Positions 27,048 through 37,177 are shown, counted from the stretch's first letter. The stretch: 64,000 bases of DNA from Caldilineaceae bacterium (GCA_022823185.1 JAJDXQ010000025.1:1-64000); one strand, 5' to 3'. Program-made: numbers and translations. The notes: generated by a model not told the origin, from the letters alone.

Positions 27048-29036
27048 GTGAAACTCACAAAAGTCAGAATTACCAATTACCAGAGTATTACCGACTCCAA
27101 CGAATTCAACATAGACGAAATCACGTGTTTGGTAGGCAAGAACGAAGCAGGCAAGACTGCTATCCTGAAGGCACTCTACAAACTAAACCCCATCAATGAC
27201 GCTGACGGTGACTTCAATGAGATATTGGAGTATCCCCGGCCAGACTATGCTCGCTATAGGAGAGCCGTCAAAGGCAACGAAGAAGAACAGGCGAATGTTG
27301 TAGAAGCAACTTTTGAATTTGAAGCTGATGATTTGGAGTCACTATACACCGCCTTTGGACCCGACTGTCTTGATGAGGATGACCCTACACTTACGCTTTC
27401 AAAAGGATACTCCAATCAGTTCTCAGTTCACGACATGGAGATTTCTGAATTTGGAGTCCTGCAACACTTGATCACCGAGGCCAACCCTTCCACTAAGTCT
27501 ATGCCTTATCTTAGGGATTGCGAGACACCTGATCAAGTCTTGACTGCTATAGAAAATTCGGAAGATTCAGACTCTCTTAGCGAATTAGCCAATTCCATGC
27601 AAAAAATTATTGAGGATGGTTTCTCAGTATACATGTTTGATGAGATCATCTTAGACCGGTTGCCGAAATTTCTGTATTTTGATGAGTACTATCAGATAAG
27701 CGGTCAAACTAACCTCGATAGGTTTGTCGAAAGAGTATCCAATAATCAGCAAAGCTCGTCACAATACCCTCTTCATCCGTCTGACTACCCACTCTTGGGC
27801 CTCTTACGACTTTCTGAAATCGAACTCGATGATTTGCTGAACCCAGAGAGCACTCAAGACTTGACAGCATTATTGGAGGCCGCCGCAAGCATTCTTACAT
27901 CCGAATGCCTCCCTTTTTGGTCCCAGAACAAAAACATCCGGATGAAATTCGATGTCAGAGAGGCATTGCCTGGCGATCCTGAAGGGATGCAGGCTGGAAC
28001 AAACTTCTGGGGCCAAGTAGAAAACACAACCTATTATTCCACTACACCAATATCAACAAGGTCTAGAGGGTTTATATGGTTCTTCTCGTTCATGGCTTGG
28101 TATTCATATGTTCGCGAAACAGAAGAGAACATTATCTTTCTCCTAGATGAACCTGGACTTTCCTTGCACGCCAAAGCGCAAGCAGACTTGCTAAATTTCT
28201 TTGAGCAGCGATTGAGACCCCACCACCAACTTATCTACACAACGCATTCCCCATTCATGATTGATCCATCCCAGCTCAATCAAACGCGCATAGTCCAAGA
28301 TCTGAGCATTGAGCCAGGATCAGAAGATTTGGAAGGCAACCAAAGAGGAACACGAGTCACCACCGACGTAGAAATAGCAACTAAAGATAGCCTGTTTCCC
28401 CTGCAAGGGGCTCTCGGATATGAGATTCACCAGACCCTCTATATTGGACCTAACTGCCTGATTGTCGAAGGAGTTTCCGATAAACTGTACATCGAAACAA
28501 TATCTGGAGCTCTGCAAAGGAGAAACGAAGAGGGCTTAAGTCCCCAATGGGTGATTACTCCAGCTGGTGGCTCCAGCAAGGTTTCGACATTTGTCTCTCT
28601 TGTCGGTAGCCAGGAAGATATGAACCTTGCTGTCTTGGTCGACTTTCACAAGAAGGACCAACAAGAAATAGAAAACCTATGGAAAAACAAACTGATGAAA
28701 AAGAACAAAGTTTACACCTACGAGAATTTCGTTCCTGGGGATGAGGCTGATGTAGAAGACATGTTTGATATTGGGTTTTACCTTGACTTAGTGAATGGGG
28801 AGTATGGAAGTTCAATTTCAGAGTCCGATCTAAAGGTAAGGCATCCACGCATCACCTTCAAATTAGAGTCGTATTTGCAACTCTTTCCATTTCCCCGTAA
28901 CGCAGAATACAATCACTATCGGCCTGCCCGATACTTTCAAGAAAGTATAGAAACACTCGAAAGTCAACTGTCTGAATCTTCACTTGATCGGTGGCGAGAA
29001 ATGTTCCGATGTCTAAATTCACTTTTATCCATTTGA
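27048..29036 (+). CDS. OLD-type ATPase with TOPRIM-like domain
   Basis: A 662-residue protein of the overcoming-lysogenisation-defect class. Walker A is GKNEAGKT at 30-37. Walker B and signature follow in IIFLLDEPGLSLHAKAQ near 362, then the switch histidine in IYTTHSPFMIDP. The C-terminal third looks like a TOPRIM domain: LIVEGVSDKLYIETI near 470 with the glutamate and aspartate, and AVLVDFHKKD near 530. Such proteins are ATP-controlled DNA nucleases, as in Gabija GajA. The start is GTG with AAAGGTAGG upstream. The gene is visibly more AT-rich than hsdM and hsdR, pointing to separate acquisition. It stands between SIR2 and hsdR. Confidence 0.8.
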   Translation: MKLTKVRITNYQSITDSNEFNIDEITCLVGKNEAGKTAILKALYKLNPINDADGDFNEILEYPRPDYARYRRAVKGNEEEQANVVEATFEFEADDLESLYTAFGPDCLDEDDPTLTLSKGYSNQFSVHDMEISEFGVLQHLITEANPSTKSMPYLRDCETPDQVLTAIENSEDSDSLSELANSMQKIIEDGFSVYMFDEIILDRLPKFLYFDEYYQISGQTNLDRFVERVSNNQQSSSQYPLHPSDYPLLGLLRLSEIELDDLLNPESTQDLTALLEAAASILTSECLPFWSQNKNIRMKFDVREALPGDPEGMQAGTNFWGQVENTTYYSTTPISTRSRGFIWFFSFMAWYSYVRETEENIIFLLDEPGLSLHAKAQADLLNFFEQRLRPHHQLIYTTHSPFMIDPSQLNQTRIVQDLSIEPGSEDLEGNQRGTRVTTDVEIATKDSLFPLQGALGYEIHQTLYIGPNCLIVEGVSDKLYIETISGALQRRNEEGLSPQWVITPAGGSSKVSTFVSLVGSQEDMNLAVLVDFHKKDQQEIENLWKNKLMKKNKVYTYENFVPGDEADVEDMFDIGFYLDLVNGEYGSSISESDLKVRHPRITFKLESYLQLFPFPRNAEYNHYRPARYFQESIETLESQLSESSLDRWREMFRCLNSLLSI

Positions 29037-29082
29037 GCGATTAGATCTTCATACCTAATAACCTGAATTCGGAGTTAAATGG

Positions 29083-29257
29083 TGTCTGAAGTGGGCCCCA
29101 TAAACTGGACCACAGGCTAAGGTGTATAATGGAGCAAATCACCAAGCCTGTGGAGGGGGGAACAATGGTCAGGAAACGGCAACGACACACAGCGGTCTTC
29201 AAGTTTCGGGTTGCACTGGATGCGCTTGAAAACAGCCAGACGATGATGGCTCGTTGA
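29083..29257 (+). pseudogene. IS3-family orfA remnant with terminal sequence
   Basis: TGTCTGAAGTGGGCCCC, then ATAAACTGGACC at 29083-29111 looks like an IS3-type terminal repeat. A TATAAT at 29125-29130 is the likely orfA promoter. From the ATG at 29165 the frame reads MVRKRQRHTAVFKFRVALDA then LENSQTMMAR, the start of an IS3 orfA, and stops at a TGA where the helix-turn-helix should continue (HFNEAGKI after the stop). The rest of the element is gone. Confidence 0.7.
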
Positions 29258-29540
29258 CATTTCAATGAGGCAGGCAAGATCCGCGCAATCGAAAGCGGGA
29301 AGTGGGGGGTCAGACGATATCTGGCCGTGCGCTAGGGGCCCAGCACCCTATCGTTTCTCATGTAGATCCCAATTGAATCCACGAGCTTGCGAGTATCAAT
29401 GGAGCGAGTAAGACGCCTGAGATGCCAGACCACAGCCCGTGCAAAAACTCTTGGTCTCAAATTGAACGCACATGAATTCCTCATCATCATGCAATGAATA
29501 TATTTTTCTAGAAGAGCCCTGTTCTGTCTCTCGAAATTTT

Positions 29541-29592
29541 TTCTCGCAAACGCTCGTAAACTCTCGTAAACGCTCGTAAATGCTCGTACGAG
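29541..29592. repeat. Five phased 10-bp direct repeats ending in a palindrome
   Basis: Consecutive units are TTCTCGCAAA, CGCTCGTAAA, CTCTCGTAAA, CGCTCGTAAA, TGCTCGTACG, with consensus nnCTCGTAAA. The last runs into the palindrome GCTCGTACGAGC (29582-29593). Units repeat every helical turn, so bound proteins would stack on one face of the DNA. The set lies about 220 bases before hsdR. Confidence 0.8.
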
Positions 29593-29809
29593 CGCACGAC
29601 CTGTGTTTAGGGAGCGTCCAGCCCAGCTCTTCCTGCATTTGCGCTGAAACAGTGTTTCTTCAGTCCGTTTTGAAACCCTGCCTTTTCACCGCACGCAACC
29701 GGAAGAGCTTGCCTACTCGACACACATTGAAAATGTCAACGACCCTACCCACCCTTGGAGTCGCCCGGTGGTCCCATCCAGTTGAATTTGAGAGCCTGCT
29801 TTTCGCCAA

Positions 29810-32800
29810 ATGACCACCCTCACCGAAGCCGACGTCGAGCAGATCGCCCTTGACTGGCTGCAAACAACCGGCTGGACCGTGTTACACGGCCCCGACATCG
29901 CCCCCGACACGCCAGACGCCGAACGCGCCGGCTACGACCAGGTCGTCGTGGAACAGCGCCTGCGCGACGCCCTCGCCGACCTCAACCCCAGGCTCCCCGG
30001 CCCGGCCCTCGACGACGCATTCCGCAAACTCACCAAACCCGAAGGCCCCACTCTGGAAGCCCGCAACCGCGCCTTCCACCGCCTGCTCGTAAACGGCGTC
30101 ACCGTCGAATACCCCTCGCGCGATGGCTCCATACGCGGCGCGCAAGCGCACGTTTTCAACTATGAGAACCCGCTCGCCAACGACTGGCTCGCCGTCAACC
30201 AGTTCACCGTCACCGAAAACAAGCACAAACGCCGCCCGGACATCGTGCTCTTCGTCAACGGCCTACCCCTTGCCGTCATCGAACTCAAAAATCCGGCCGA
30301 CGAGGACGCCACCATCTGGACAGCCTGGAACCAGCTCCAGACCTACAAGGCCGAGCTGCCGGCGCTGTTCAGCATGAACGGGGCGCTCGTCGTCTCCGAC
30401 GGGATCGAGGCCCGCATCGGCCCGCTCACCGCAGGCACAGAGTGGTTCAAGCCATGGCGCACCATCACAGGCGAGGATCTGGCCGACCCGAACATGACCG
30501 AATTAGAGGTGCTGCTGGCGGGCGTCTTCGCGCCCCACTATTTCCTCGACCTCCTGCGCGACTTCACCGTCTTTGAAGACGACGGTAGCGGCGCGCTCGT
30601 CAAGAAAATGGCCGGCTATCACCAATTCCACGCCGTCCGCGTCGCCGTGGCCGAAACACGCAGGGCCGCCCATCTGCTACAGGAAGACCAGGGTGTGACC
30701 GAGAGCAACGGCCGCTATGAGGCAAGGCCGCAGCCGGGCGGGGAACCCGGCGACCGCCGCATCGGCGTCGTCTGGCACACCCAGGGCTCCGGCAAAAGCC
30801 TCACCATGGCCTTCTACGCCGGCGCGATCATCCGCGAACCGGCCATGCAGAACCCCACTGTCGTCGTCCTTACAGACCGCAACGACCTCGACGACCAGCT
30901 CTTCGGCACCTTTTCCCGCTGCCAGGACCTCCTGCGCCAGCCCCCGACCCAGGCCCAAACCCGCGCCGACCTGCGCAGCAAACTCTCGGTCAACGCCGGC
31001 GGCGTGGTCTTCACCACCATCCAGAAATTCTTCCCCGAAGAAAAGGGCGATACCCACCCCACCCTCTCGGACAGGCGCAACATCGTCGTCATCGCCGACG
31101 AGGCCCACCGCAGCCAGTACGACTTCATCGACGGCTTCGCCCGCCACATGCGCGACGCCCTTCCCAACGCCTCCTTTGTCGGCTTCACCGGCACCCCCAT
31201 CGAGCTCCAGGACGCCAACACCCGCGCTGTCTTCGGCAACTACATCAGCGTCTACGACATCCAGCGCTCCGTCGAGGACGGCGCAACCGTGCCCATCTAC
31301 TACGAGAGCCGCCTTGCAAAGCTGGAGCTGCTCGAGCGCGAGCGGCCGAAAATCGACCCTGAGTTTGAAGAGATCACCGAGGGCGAGGAGGTCGAGCGCG
31401 CCGAGAAACTCAAGAGCAAGTGGGCCCAGCTGGAGGCCGTAGTCGGCGCCGAGAACCGGCTCAGCCAGATCGCCGAGGACATCGTCTCCCACTTCGAGCA
31501 ACGGCTGGAGGTCATGCACGGCAAAGCAATGGTCGTCTGCATGAGCCGCCGCATCTGTATCGACCTCTACCGCGAGCTCGTGCATCTCCGCCCTGACTGG
31601 GAGGAGGACGACGACGCCAAGGGCGCCATCAAGGTGGTCATGACAGGCTCCGCCTCCGATCCGCTGGACTGGCAGCCCCACATCAGAAACAAGGCCCGCC
31701 GTGAAAAACTGGCCCATCGTTTCCGCAACCCCGACGACCGGCTCAAGATCGTGCTCGTGCGCGATATGTGGCTCACCGGTTTCGACGCCCCCAGCCTCCA
31801 CACCCTCTACGTCGACAAGCCGATGCGCGGCCATGGACTGATGCAGGCCATCGCCCGCGTCAACCGCGTCTTCAAGGACAAGCCCGGCGGCCTCGTCGTC
31901 GACTACCTGGGCCTGGCCCAGGACCTGAAGCAGGCCCTCGCTACCTACACCCAGAGCGGCGGAACCGGCGACACTGCCATCAACCAAGCAGAAGCCGTCG
32001 CCCTCATGCAGGAAAAGTACGACGTCTGCCGTGGGCTGCTGCACGGTTTCGACTGGTCCCTCTGGACGACCGGAACGCCCCAACAGCGCTTGAACCTTCT
32101 TCCCGCCGCCCAGGAGCGCATTCTCGCGCAGGAGGACGGCAAAGAACGCTGCCTCAGCGCCGTGCGCGAGCTGTCCCAGGCCTTCGCCCTCTCGGTACCC
32201 CACCCCGAAACAACGCGCATCCGCGACGACGTCGCCTTTTTCCAGGCCGTGCGCGCCGCGCTCTCCAAGAAAACCGCCACCGATGCCCTCACGGACGAGG
32301 AGTTGGACCTTGCCGTTCGCCAGATCATCTCCCAGGCCGTGGTATCCGAAGGCGTCATCGACATCTTCGCCGCCGCCGGTCTCGACAAACCCGACATCTC
32401 CGTCCTGTCCGACGACTTCCTGGCCGAGGTCCGCGACATGCCGCACCGCAACCTCGCTGTAGAACTCCTGCAGAAGCTCCTCAAAGGCGAACTGTCCATC
32501 CGCCGCCGCAAGAACCTCGTCCAGTCCCGCTCCTTCGCCGAAATGCTGGAACAATCTCTGCGGCGCTATCAGAACCGGGCCATAGAGGCCGCCCAGATCA
32601 TCGAAGAGTTGATCCAGCTTGCCAAAGAGATGCGCGAGGCCGACGCCCGCGGCGAGCGTCTGGGCCTGTCCGAGGAAGAGCTTGCCTTCTACGACGCCCT
32701 GGAGACCAACGACAGCGCCGTCAAACTGCTGGGAGACGAAACCCTGCGCGACATCGCCCGCGAGCTTGTCGACACCGTCCGCCGCAACGTCACAATCGAC

Positions 32801-32953
32801 TGGACCCATAGGGAAAGCGTCCGCGCCTACCTCCGCACCCGCGTCCGCCGCATCCTGCGCAAGTACGGCTACCCGCCCGACAAACAGGAAAAGGCCACCC
32901 AAACCGTCCTCGAACAAGCCGCGCTCCTCTCACAAGACTGGGCCCCAGCCTGA
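29810..32953 (+). CDS. hsdR: Type I restriction endonuclease/translocase subunit
   Basis: A 1047-residue HsdR. The N-terminal nuclease carries [11 protein letters not shown] (about 140) and [11 protein letters not shown] (about 158), giving the D...ExK active site. The SF2 translocase has Walker [10 protein letters not shown] near 325 and the DEAH box [10 protein letters not shown] near 430. Motif III-like GFTGTPIEL and motif VI-like [20 protein letters not shown] follow. The C-terminal helical region binds the methylase core. Length is normal for the family. It is GC-rich like hsdM, from which it is separated by nearly 8 kb. The start ATG lacks a strong ribosome binding site. Confidence 0.95.
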   Translation: MTTLTEADVEQIALDWLQTTGWTVLHGPDIAPDTPDAERAGYDQVVVEQRLRDALADLNPRLPGPALDDAFRKLTKPEGPTLEARNRAFHRLLVNGVTVEYPSRDGSIRGAQAHVFNYENPLANDWLAVNQFTVTENKHKRRPDIVLFVNGLPLAVIELKNPADEDATIWTAWNQLQTYKAELPALFSMNGALVVSDGIEARIGPLTAGTEWFKPWRTITGEDLADPNMTELEVLLAGVFAPHYFLDLLRDFTVFEDDGSGALVKKMAGYHQFHAVRVAVAETRRAAHLLQEDQGVTESNGRYEARPQPGGEPGDRRIGVVWHTQGSGKSLTMAFYAGAIIREPAMQNPTVVVLTDRNDLDDQLFGTFSRCQDLLRQPPTQAQTRADLRSKLSVNAGGVVFTTIQKFFPEEKGDTHPTLSDRRNIVVIADEAHRSQYDFIDGFARHMRDALPNASFVGFTGTPIELQDANTRAVFGNYISVYDIQRSVEDGATVPIYYESRLAKLELLERERPKIDPEFEEITEGEEVERAEKLKSKWAQLEAVVGAENRLSQIAEDIVSHFEQRLEVMHGKAMVVCMSRRICIDLYRELVHLRPDWEEDDDAKGAIKVVMTGSASDPLDWQPHIRNKARREKLAHRFRNPDDRLKIVLVRDMWLTGFDAPSLHTLYVDKPMRGHGLMQAIARVNRVFKDKPGGLVVDYLGLAQDLKQALATYTQSGGTGDTAINQAEAVALMQEKYDVCRGLLHGFDWSLWTTGTPQQRLNLLPAAQERILAQEDGKERCLSAVRELSQAFALSVPHPETTRIRDDVAFFQAVRAALSKKTATDALTDEELDLAVRQIISQAVVSEGVIDIFAAAGLDKPDISVLSDDFLAEVRDMPHRNLAVELLQKLLKGELSIRRRKNLVQSRSFAEMLEQSLRRYQNRAIEAAQIIEELIQLAKEMREADARGERLGLSEEELAFYDALETNDSAVKLLGDETLRDIARELVDTVRRNVTIDWTHRESVRAYLRTRVRRILRKYGYPPDKQEKATQTVLEQAALLSQDWAPA

Positions 32954-33062
32954 AGCGAAGCGAGTAGGCAGCCGTTTCTAGTCTATCGGTCTACCCCTCC
33001 ACAGGCTTGGTGAATTACTCCACTGATACGCCTTAGCCCGCGACCCAATTTTGGGGCCAATC

Positions 33063-35198
33063 TCAGACATCTCGTTCAAAATATCTCGTTATAAAGGTTC
33101 TCAGTTCCACTGGCAAGTCTTCTATCGAAATTTCGCCGCTCTCAAGTACCGGCTTGACAGATTCAAAAAGCCTCTCAACCTTGGCCAACTGATCCTTTTG
33201 GCTCGCGGTCAGATCGCGATGAATTTGTCTCATGTTTTCAAGTTCTTCATCTGTCGGCACTCGAAATTTTAACCTATAACCATTATTCCGAATTGCTTCA
33301 ATTTCCTTTTGCAATACGGCCATTTGAGGTCCCCATCCGCAAATTCGTACCCACGCTTTGGAACGGGTGACCGCAGTGAACATGATGTTGCGGACGGTAG
33401 CCAGTCGTCGAGGTGCGACGCAGTGTTGTGCATTGAGAACGTACACCATCGGAGATTCGTTGCCCTTAGAGCGAAATATGTTGGCAATTGCAACGGAATT
33501 GGGCTGGAAGATTTCATCGCGGGTTGTTGTAACGCCTACATGATGACCGTCTATCCCGACTGTTCCCAATGCACTCAAAATCGTTTGGGCTTCACTTCGT
33601 GCAGTGTAGGCTTCTGGTAAAACGATAAGAATGTCATCGTGTTCAAGTTCATCTGCGTCAAGATTCTGTCTGATGCTCATAGCTACCCAACGGGCCTGTT
33701 CTACAGGGTCTGCAAAAGCTACACTCTGAACAGCGTCATCTTTCGTCAAGTGGTCTGAAAAATAGCTCGGTGACGAATTCGGTGCTCTTTCTAAGGTGAC
33801 AGTTGAACCTTTTTGGAGATTCCCATCAACAACCCTGTATCCGATATCAGCCCAGAGAGAAGGATCATCGAAGTTTTGGACAAGGCCTTCGTCTCTAGCG
33901 GTTCCAAGGCCTAAACCGTGAGCTAGCGTAAGGGCCCAAGGAGTATTCCGATAGCAAATTGGTAAGACAATATCTTGATGGGGAGCGTCTTCGGAATTCA
34001 GTAATGTAATTACCGGGTTGCCTTGGGCGTCTTTTCCGAACTGCTGCTCAAGAGTCGGAAGCGCAGATTCGGACAGCTTCTGAAGTTCATCATATGCCCA
34101 GATGATACGTTTCGGCTGACGGGTCATTCTGTGAATTATTCTGAAAAACGGAACTGGGAGGTCCTGAGCCTCGTCAATGAGAACCGCATCATACATGGGT
34201 TCGGGAGTGGCTACATTTATGTGGGACAATAGCTCAGTGCATACTCCCTCGAATGCGCCGTCCCTACCATACTTGGATCTACCATAATTGAAATTATGGG
34301 GTACAAGTCCACATTGTAGGGCAATCTTCTGATATATTCCTTCCCGACCTGCTCCTCCCCAGGCGTGCAATATATGCAACTGTTGCCAATTCGGTTCGTC
34401 ATTCTGGTGCTCGAAAGTGAAGCGGCGTACTAAATCTTCAAACTGCTGATAAAGTGCACGACTCCAAAACGTAACGCCAATGGTCCATTCCGGATTTTGT
34501 GCATGAAGGTATGCCGCTTTAAGGGCCAATACTATCGTTTTGCCTGATCCTGCAAGTCCTCGAATTCTCTGAGGACCTTCAGGTGATTCTATTGCTGCGC
34601 GCTTTTGCCACTGATCCAAATTGGCTATCTCTCGCTCTATCTTTTTTAGAATCGCCCCTTTTGATGCAGAGGAACTGACTCCAATACGCCTTTTTGGTGG
34701 CCTGATCGTAGAAACTCTTTGTAATGCAGCCTGTAAAGGCTTTAGATAGTGCTTATCCAGTGGTGGAAACCGTCTGAGGACACTGAGAAGGTTTCTTAGA
34801 TCGGTGTACTCACCCACTAGGCCATCTGGAACGTCTGACGCGTCGGGGATCACCATTACTGTCTGAACCTCAACTCCGAGTCTGCGCCCCTTCATTAATG
34901 ACTCGTGTCGTCGGAGATTGTTCTCGACAGCAACAAACAGTTGATCTTGGCGCTTCTCAAGTAATCGCCAAGCATGCATATTGGACGTTCCAATCTGGGA
35001 ATGATCGCTAAACAAGAAAGCGATCAACCCATGTTCCTGAGTCACTAACAAAGCATCCACTGTGAATGAATCATCTGCTGAGGCAAGGATAGGATACCCA
35101 ATGTACAAGCTCCCACTAAGACCTGAACTGAGGAGAAGCCTCCGCAATTCGTTAGCCGCCAACTGATTCTGTGTCTGACCGTGTGTAACTTCTACCAT
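33063..35198 (-). CDS. UvrD-like SF1 helicase with N-terminal nuclease-like domain
   Basis: A protein of about 711 residues. The N-terminal 190 residues resemble a NERD/PD-(D/E)xK-like region (YIGYPILASADDSFTVDALL), though the catalytic set is not clear. The helicase has Walker A GLAGSGKT near 218, Walker B VLIDEAQDLP near 340, and the UvrD-type C-terminal motifs IFRSKGNESPMVYV and MFTAVTRSKAWV. I prefer the ATG at 35198, eight bases after AAGGTGA, over a GTG four codons earlier. The gene is AT-richer than hsdR, runs opposite to it and lies beside an IS3 remnant, so it was probably gained separately. Its place suggests a defence role. Confidence 0.8.
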   Translation of the reverse strand: MVEVTHGQTQNQLAANELRRLLLSSGLSGSLYIGYPILASADDSFTVDALLVTQEHGLIAFLFSDHSQIGTSNMHAWRLLEKRQDQLFVAVENNLRRHESLMKGRRLGVEVQTVMVIPDASDVPDGLVGEYTDLRNLLSVLRRFPPLDKHYLKPLQAALQRVSTIRPPKRRIGVSSSASKGAILKKIEREIANLDQWQKRAAIESPEGPQRIRGLAGSGKTIVLALKAAYLHAQNPEWTIGVTFWSRALYQQFEDLVRRFTFEHQNDEPNWQQLHILHAWGGAGREGIYQKIALQCGLVPHNFNYGRSKYGRDGAFEGVCTELLSHINVATPEPMYDAVLIDEAQDLPVPFFRIIHRMTRQPKRIIWAYDELQKLSESALPTLEQQFGKDAQGNPVITLLNSEDAPHQDIVLPICYRNTPWALTLAHGLGLGTARDEGLVQNFDDPSLWADIGYRVVDGNLQKGSTVTLERAPNSSPSYFSDHLTKDDAVQSVAFADPVEQARWVAMSIRQNLDADELEHDDILIVLPEAYTARSEAQTILSALGTVGIDGHHVGVTTTRDEIFQPNSVAIANIFRSKGNESPMVYVLNAQHCVAPRRLATVRNIMFTAVTRSKAWVRICGWGPQMAVLQKEIEAIRNNGYRLKFRVPTDEELENMRQIHRDLTASQKDQLAKVERLFESVKPVLESGEISIEDLPVELRTFITRYFERDV

Positions 35199-35376
35199 CT
35201 TAGAGATCACCTTTAGGTTTCAGGAAGAGGACGGGATACAACAAAGGAAGCGATCACGCAGCAATCATTTATTCTTATATCGTAAGGTTAGAAATCGGTC
35301 AAATGATTCAATCAGAGTCGTACATAAGCGCGAAAAAGACATTTACGGGTGGCCTGCCCCCAAGAGCTGGTTCAGG

Positions 35377-35382
35377 TATAAT
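35377..35382 (+). promoter_or_regulatory. -10 element before IS3 orfA fragment
   Basis: TATAAT preceded by AGG lies 31 bases before the ATG of the truncated transposase gene. It probably belonged to the insertion sequence. Confidence 0.35.
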
Positions 35383-35412
35383 GTTAGTATTGGGCCGTAG
35401 AAAGGGGGAAAG

Positions 35413-35604
35413 ATGGCTAGGAATGGACATACGCCGGAGCAGGTGACCGACAAGCTGAGAGAGGCCGAGGTGGCGATAGCCGACGGCAGCACAGTGGCTG
35501 AGGCCGCCCGCCGGATTGGGGTGACCGAGCAGACCTTCTACCGCTGGCGCAGCGAGTACGGGGGCTCTTATAGTTTGCTGTTCTGTGGCCACCATAGCAA
35601 GTAG
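35413..35604 (+). pseudogene. Truncated IS3-family transposase orfA
   Basis: The frame begins MARNGHTPEQVTDKLREAEV and continues IADGSTVAEAARRIGVTEQ, TFYRWRSEYGG, the helix-turn-helix half of an IS3-family orfA. After YGG the sequence changes to SYSLLFCGHHSK and stops, where intact relatives continue with a leucine zipper. No orfB follows. AAGGGGGAAAG precedes the ATG. It is a different element type from the remnant at 29165. Confidence 0.8.
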
Positions 35605-36150
35605 ATTCGGGGAATCGTGAAATTAGGGGTAAGGACCCTGAGGGGGCGTAATGGCAAGGCGAAGGCATAAAAAACAGAGATGGCTAACTAGGCAGGAGAT
35701 ATTTAAGCGTAAACAGGAACGGCGGGTAGCCAAAACAAAAGAAAGGGTGGCGCGCCAAAAGCAAAAACGGGCAAGAAGATTGAATAATAATCAAAACAGT
35801 CCGAAACCGGGGAAATTACCCCGTCTACGGAGGACATACACCCCTCAAAACCGCAACTCAGGCCGGGCGGGGGGGTATTCCCGTCTTTATGGGGAAGATT
35901 CAGCTTGGAATTAAAAACGTGTGTGAGAGGCCCTCGAACGTCTCCATCTCGTTGTCGTCGGTATGTTCCACGATTACGCCTAAGGGTACCTGGGATACCT
36001 TGCAATTCATCGCGACCGCGCCCCTGAGTTCTACAGTCTCGGCACGGCGGCCGGCGCCGCCCTTCAGTGGCTGTAAGTCGCCTGTCGAAATAGAAAGCTT
36101 GCCAACTGGACAGGGTCGCATTGTCCGCAATAACGTAGAGGAGGAATGTT
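35605..36150. other. Stretch with one doubtful small frame
   Basis: Apart from the basic 87-codon frame at 35651, I see no supported gene. A minus-strand frame at 35900-36130 reads smoothly (GVIVEHTDDNEMETFEG) but has no recognisable family or ribosome binding site. Confidence 0.4.
35651..35914 (+). CDS. Possible small, very basic protein
   Basis: An 87-codon frame with GAGGGGGCGTA before the ATG. The first 50 residues are almost all Arg, Lys and Gln (MARRRHKKQRWLTRQEIFKR), helical and nucleic-acid-binding in character. The tail is rich in Arg, Asn and Gly. I recognise no family. It may be a genuine small DNA- or RNA-binding protein gained with the island, or a chance frame. Confidence 0.3.
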   Translation: MARRRHKKQRWLTRQEIFKRKQERRVAKTKERVARQKQKRARRLNNNQNSPKPGKLPRLRRTYTPQNRNSGRAGGYSRLYGEDSAWN

Positions 36151-36732
36151 TTGAAAAGCTCTAACCGCGATCGCAAATGCAAGACCTGCGGAGTTGTATT
36201 CAGCTACCGATCTAAAAATGAGAAAAACTGTCCCCCTTGCCGTCCGGTACGGGGCCCTCGCCGTCATTTGCCAAAACTAATGGAAGAGCAAGGGAGAATA
36301 TGTCCTCTTTGTGATACGGCACTTCCTGAGGAGACTGATGCATCAATCCACGTTGATCACTTATGGCCGGTGAAATTCGGCGGAACAGACAACTATGAAA
36401 ATCTGCAGGCCGTTCATATCAAGTGCAATCGAAAAAAGAACGCGACCATTGCTCTGGAGGGACATAAGGTTGTTAAAGATATCCTCTGCGAAGTTGTCGA
36501 TGGCTCTCGCGTCTCGATAAGGGGAACCAGAAGTGATTGTCGCATCATTCTGGATGACAACAAGCGGCAATCGATATGTCGGCTATGGGTCAAACGGAAA
36601 AAGGTTTATCTTGGCGTGCTCGATGAGAACAAAAGGGAGACGAAGCATAGAATCGGCTCTTTCGAGACTATCCGCGACTTCGCTGACGAGATCAGAGCGA
36701 CATCCCAACGATACTTGACGGATGAACAATAG
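36151..36732 (+). CDS. HNH endonuclease with extra C-terminal domain
   Basis: A 193-residue protein. An N-terminal zinc ribbon uses C10, C13, C27 and C30. The HNH core follows: CPLC at 51-54, VDH at 68-70, NYENLQAVH with N84, and CNRK at 92. The last 80 residues (RIILDDNKRQSICRLWVKRK, KKVYLGVLDENK) resemble from memory the C-terminal domain of some restriction proteins with an HsdR-type nuclease domain. The start is a TTG, chosen because AGAGGAGGAA lies six bases before it and no ATG precedes the zinc ribbon. Position after hsdR and the helicase suggests a restriction or homing role. The substrate is unknown. Confidence 0.75.
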   Translation: MKSSNRDRKCKTCGVVFSYRSKNEKNCPPCRPVRGPRRHLPKLMEEQGRICPLCDTALPEETDASIHVDHLWPVKFGGTDNYENLQAVHIKCNRKKNATIALEGHKVVKDILCEVVDGSRVSIRGTRSDCRIILDDNKRQSICRLWVKRKKVYLGVLDENKRETKHRIGSFETIRDFADEIRATSQRYLTDEQ

Positions 36733-36734
36733 CC

Positions 36735-37177
36735 AGAATCATTCGGCCCTGCACCGAACTTGCAGGAACGCCCGCCATCTCCCTGATCGGTGCCCCCGCC
36801 CTCCTCGACCGCAAGCCTGTCGCCCTCTTCTGCTCAATCCAATGCCCCGGCAACCTCATCCTCTAAAGCTACGACCTCGATCCTGGCGCGATCCCATCGC
36901 CGCCGGCCGCCTCCTGCTCCTCTCCACCTTCCCCGACAGCCTCCGCCGTCCCACCGCCGCCTCCGCGGCCCGCCGCAACGCCTGCTTCGCCGCCCTCGCC
37001 CACCGCAGCCTCATCCTCCACGCCGCGCAGGGCAGCCAGACCGAAACGCTCTGCCGGCAAGCCCTCACCGCCGCCAAGCCCGTCTACACCGTCCCCTCCC
37101 CCCACAACGCCCACCTCATCGCCCTCGGCGCCCAGCCCATCTCCCCGGACGAGCCGTCCGCCCTCCTGCCCGCCTGA
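36735..37177 (+). pseudogene. DprA-like gene with stop codon and internal deletion
   Basis: Two frames carry parts of one DprA/SMF-related protein. The first reads PAISLIGAPALLDRKPVALF, then CSIQCPGNLIL, a TAA at 36864, then SYDL. The second takes over in the same bases as LRPRSWRDPIAAGRLLLLS and continues through RRNACFAALAHRSLILHAA, QTETLCRQALTAAKPVYTV to LGAQPI. In intact relatives roughly 70 residues lie between these parts. DprA loads RecA on incoming DNA in transformation. This copy cannot be functional. A second remnant lies at 39232. Confidence 0.7.

Larger units (their letters stand above)
29037..29809. other. Non-coding stretch with IS remnant and 10-bp iterons
   Basis: Holds an IS3-type end and orfA remnant at 29083-29257 and a set of phased 10-bp repeats at 29541-29590. 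No intact gene is visible. The region separates the AT-rich OLD gene from the GC-rich hsdR. Confidence 0.6.

Noticed and set aside
30677..32917. 746-codon frame opposite hsdR, and similar long frames opposite hsdM (20145-21707), the R3H ATPase and tmk (43937-46153) and the Fe-S oxidoreductase (54322-56220)
   Set aside because: These are antisense frames kept open by high GC and codon bias. They show low-complexity composition and no family, while the opposite strand carries well-known proteins.
35900..36130. 76-codon minus-strand frame with GVIVEHTDDNEMETF
   Set aside because: It looks protein-like but has no family, ribosome binding site or neighbour support, so I did not annotate it.
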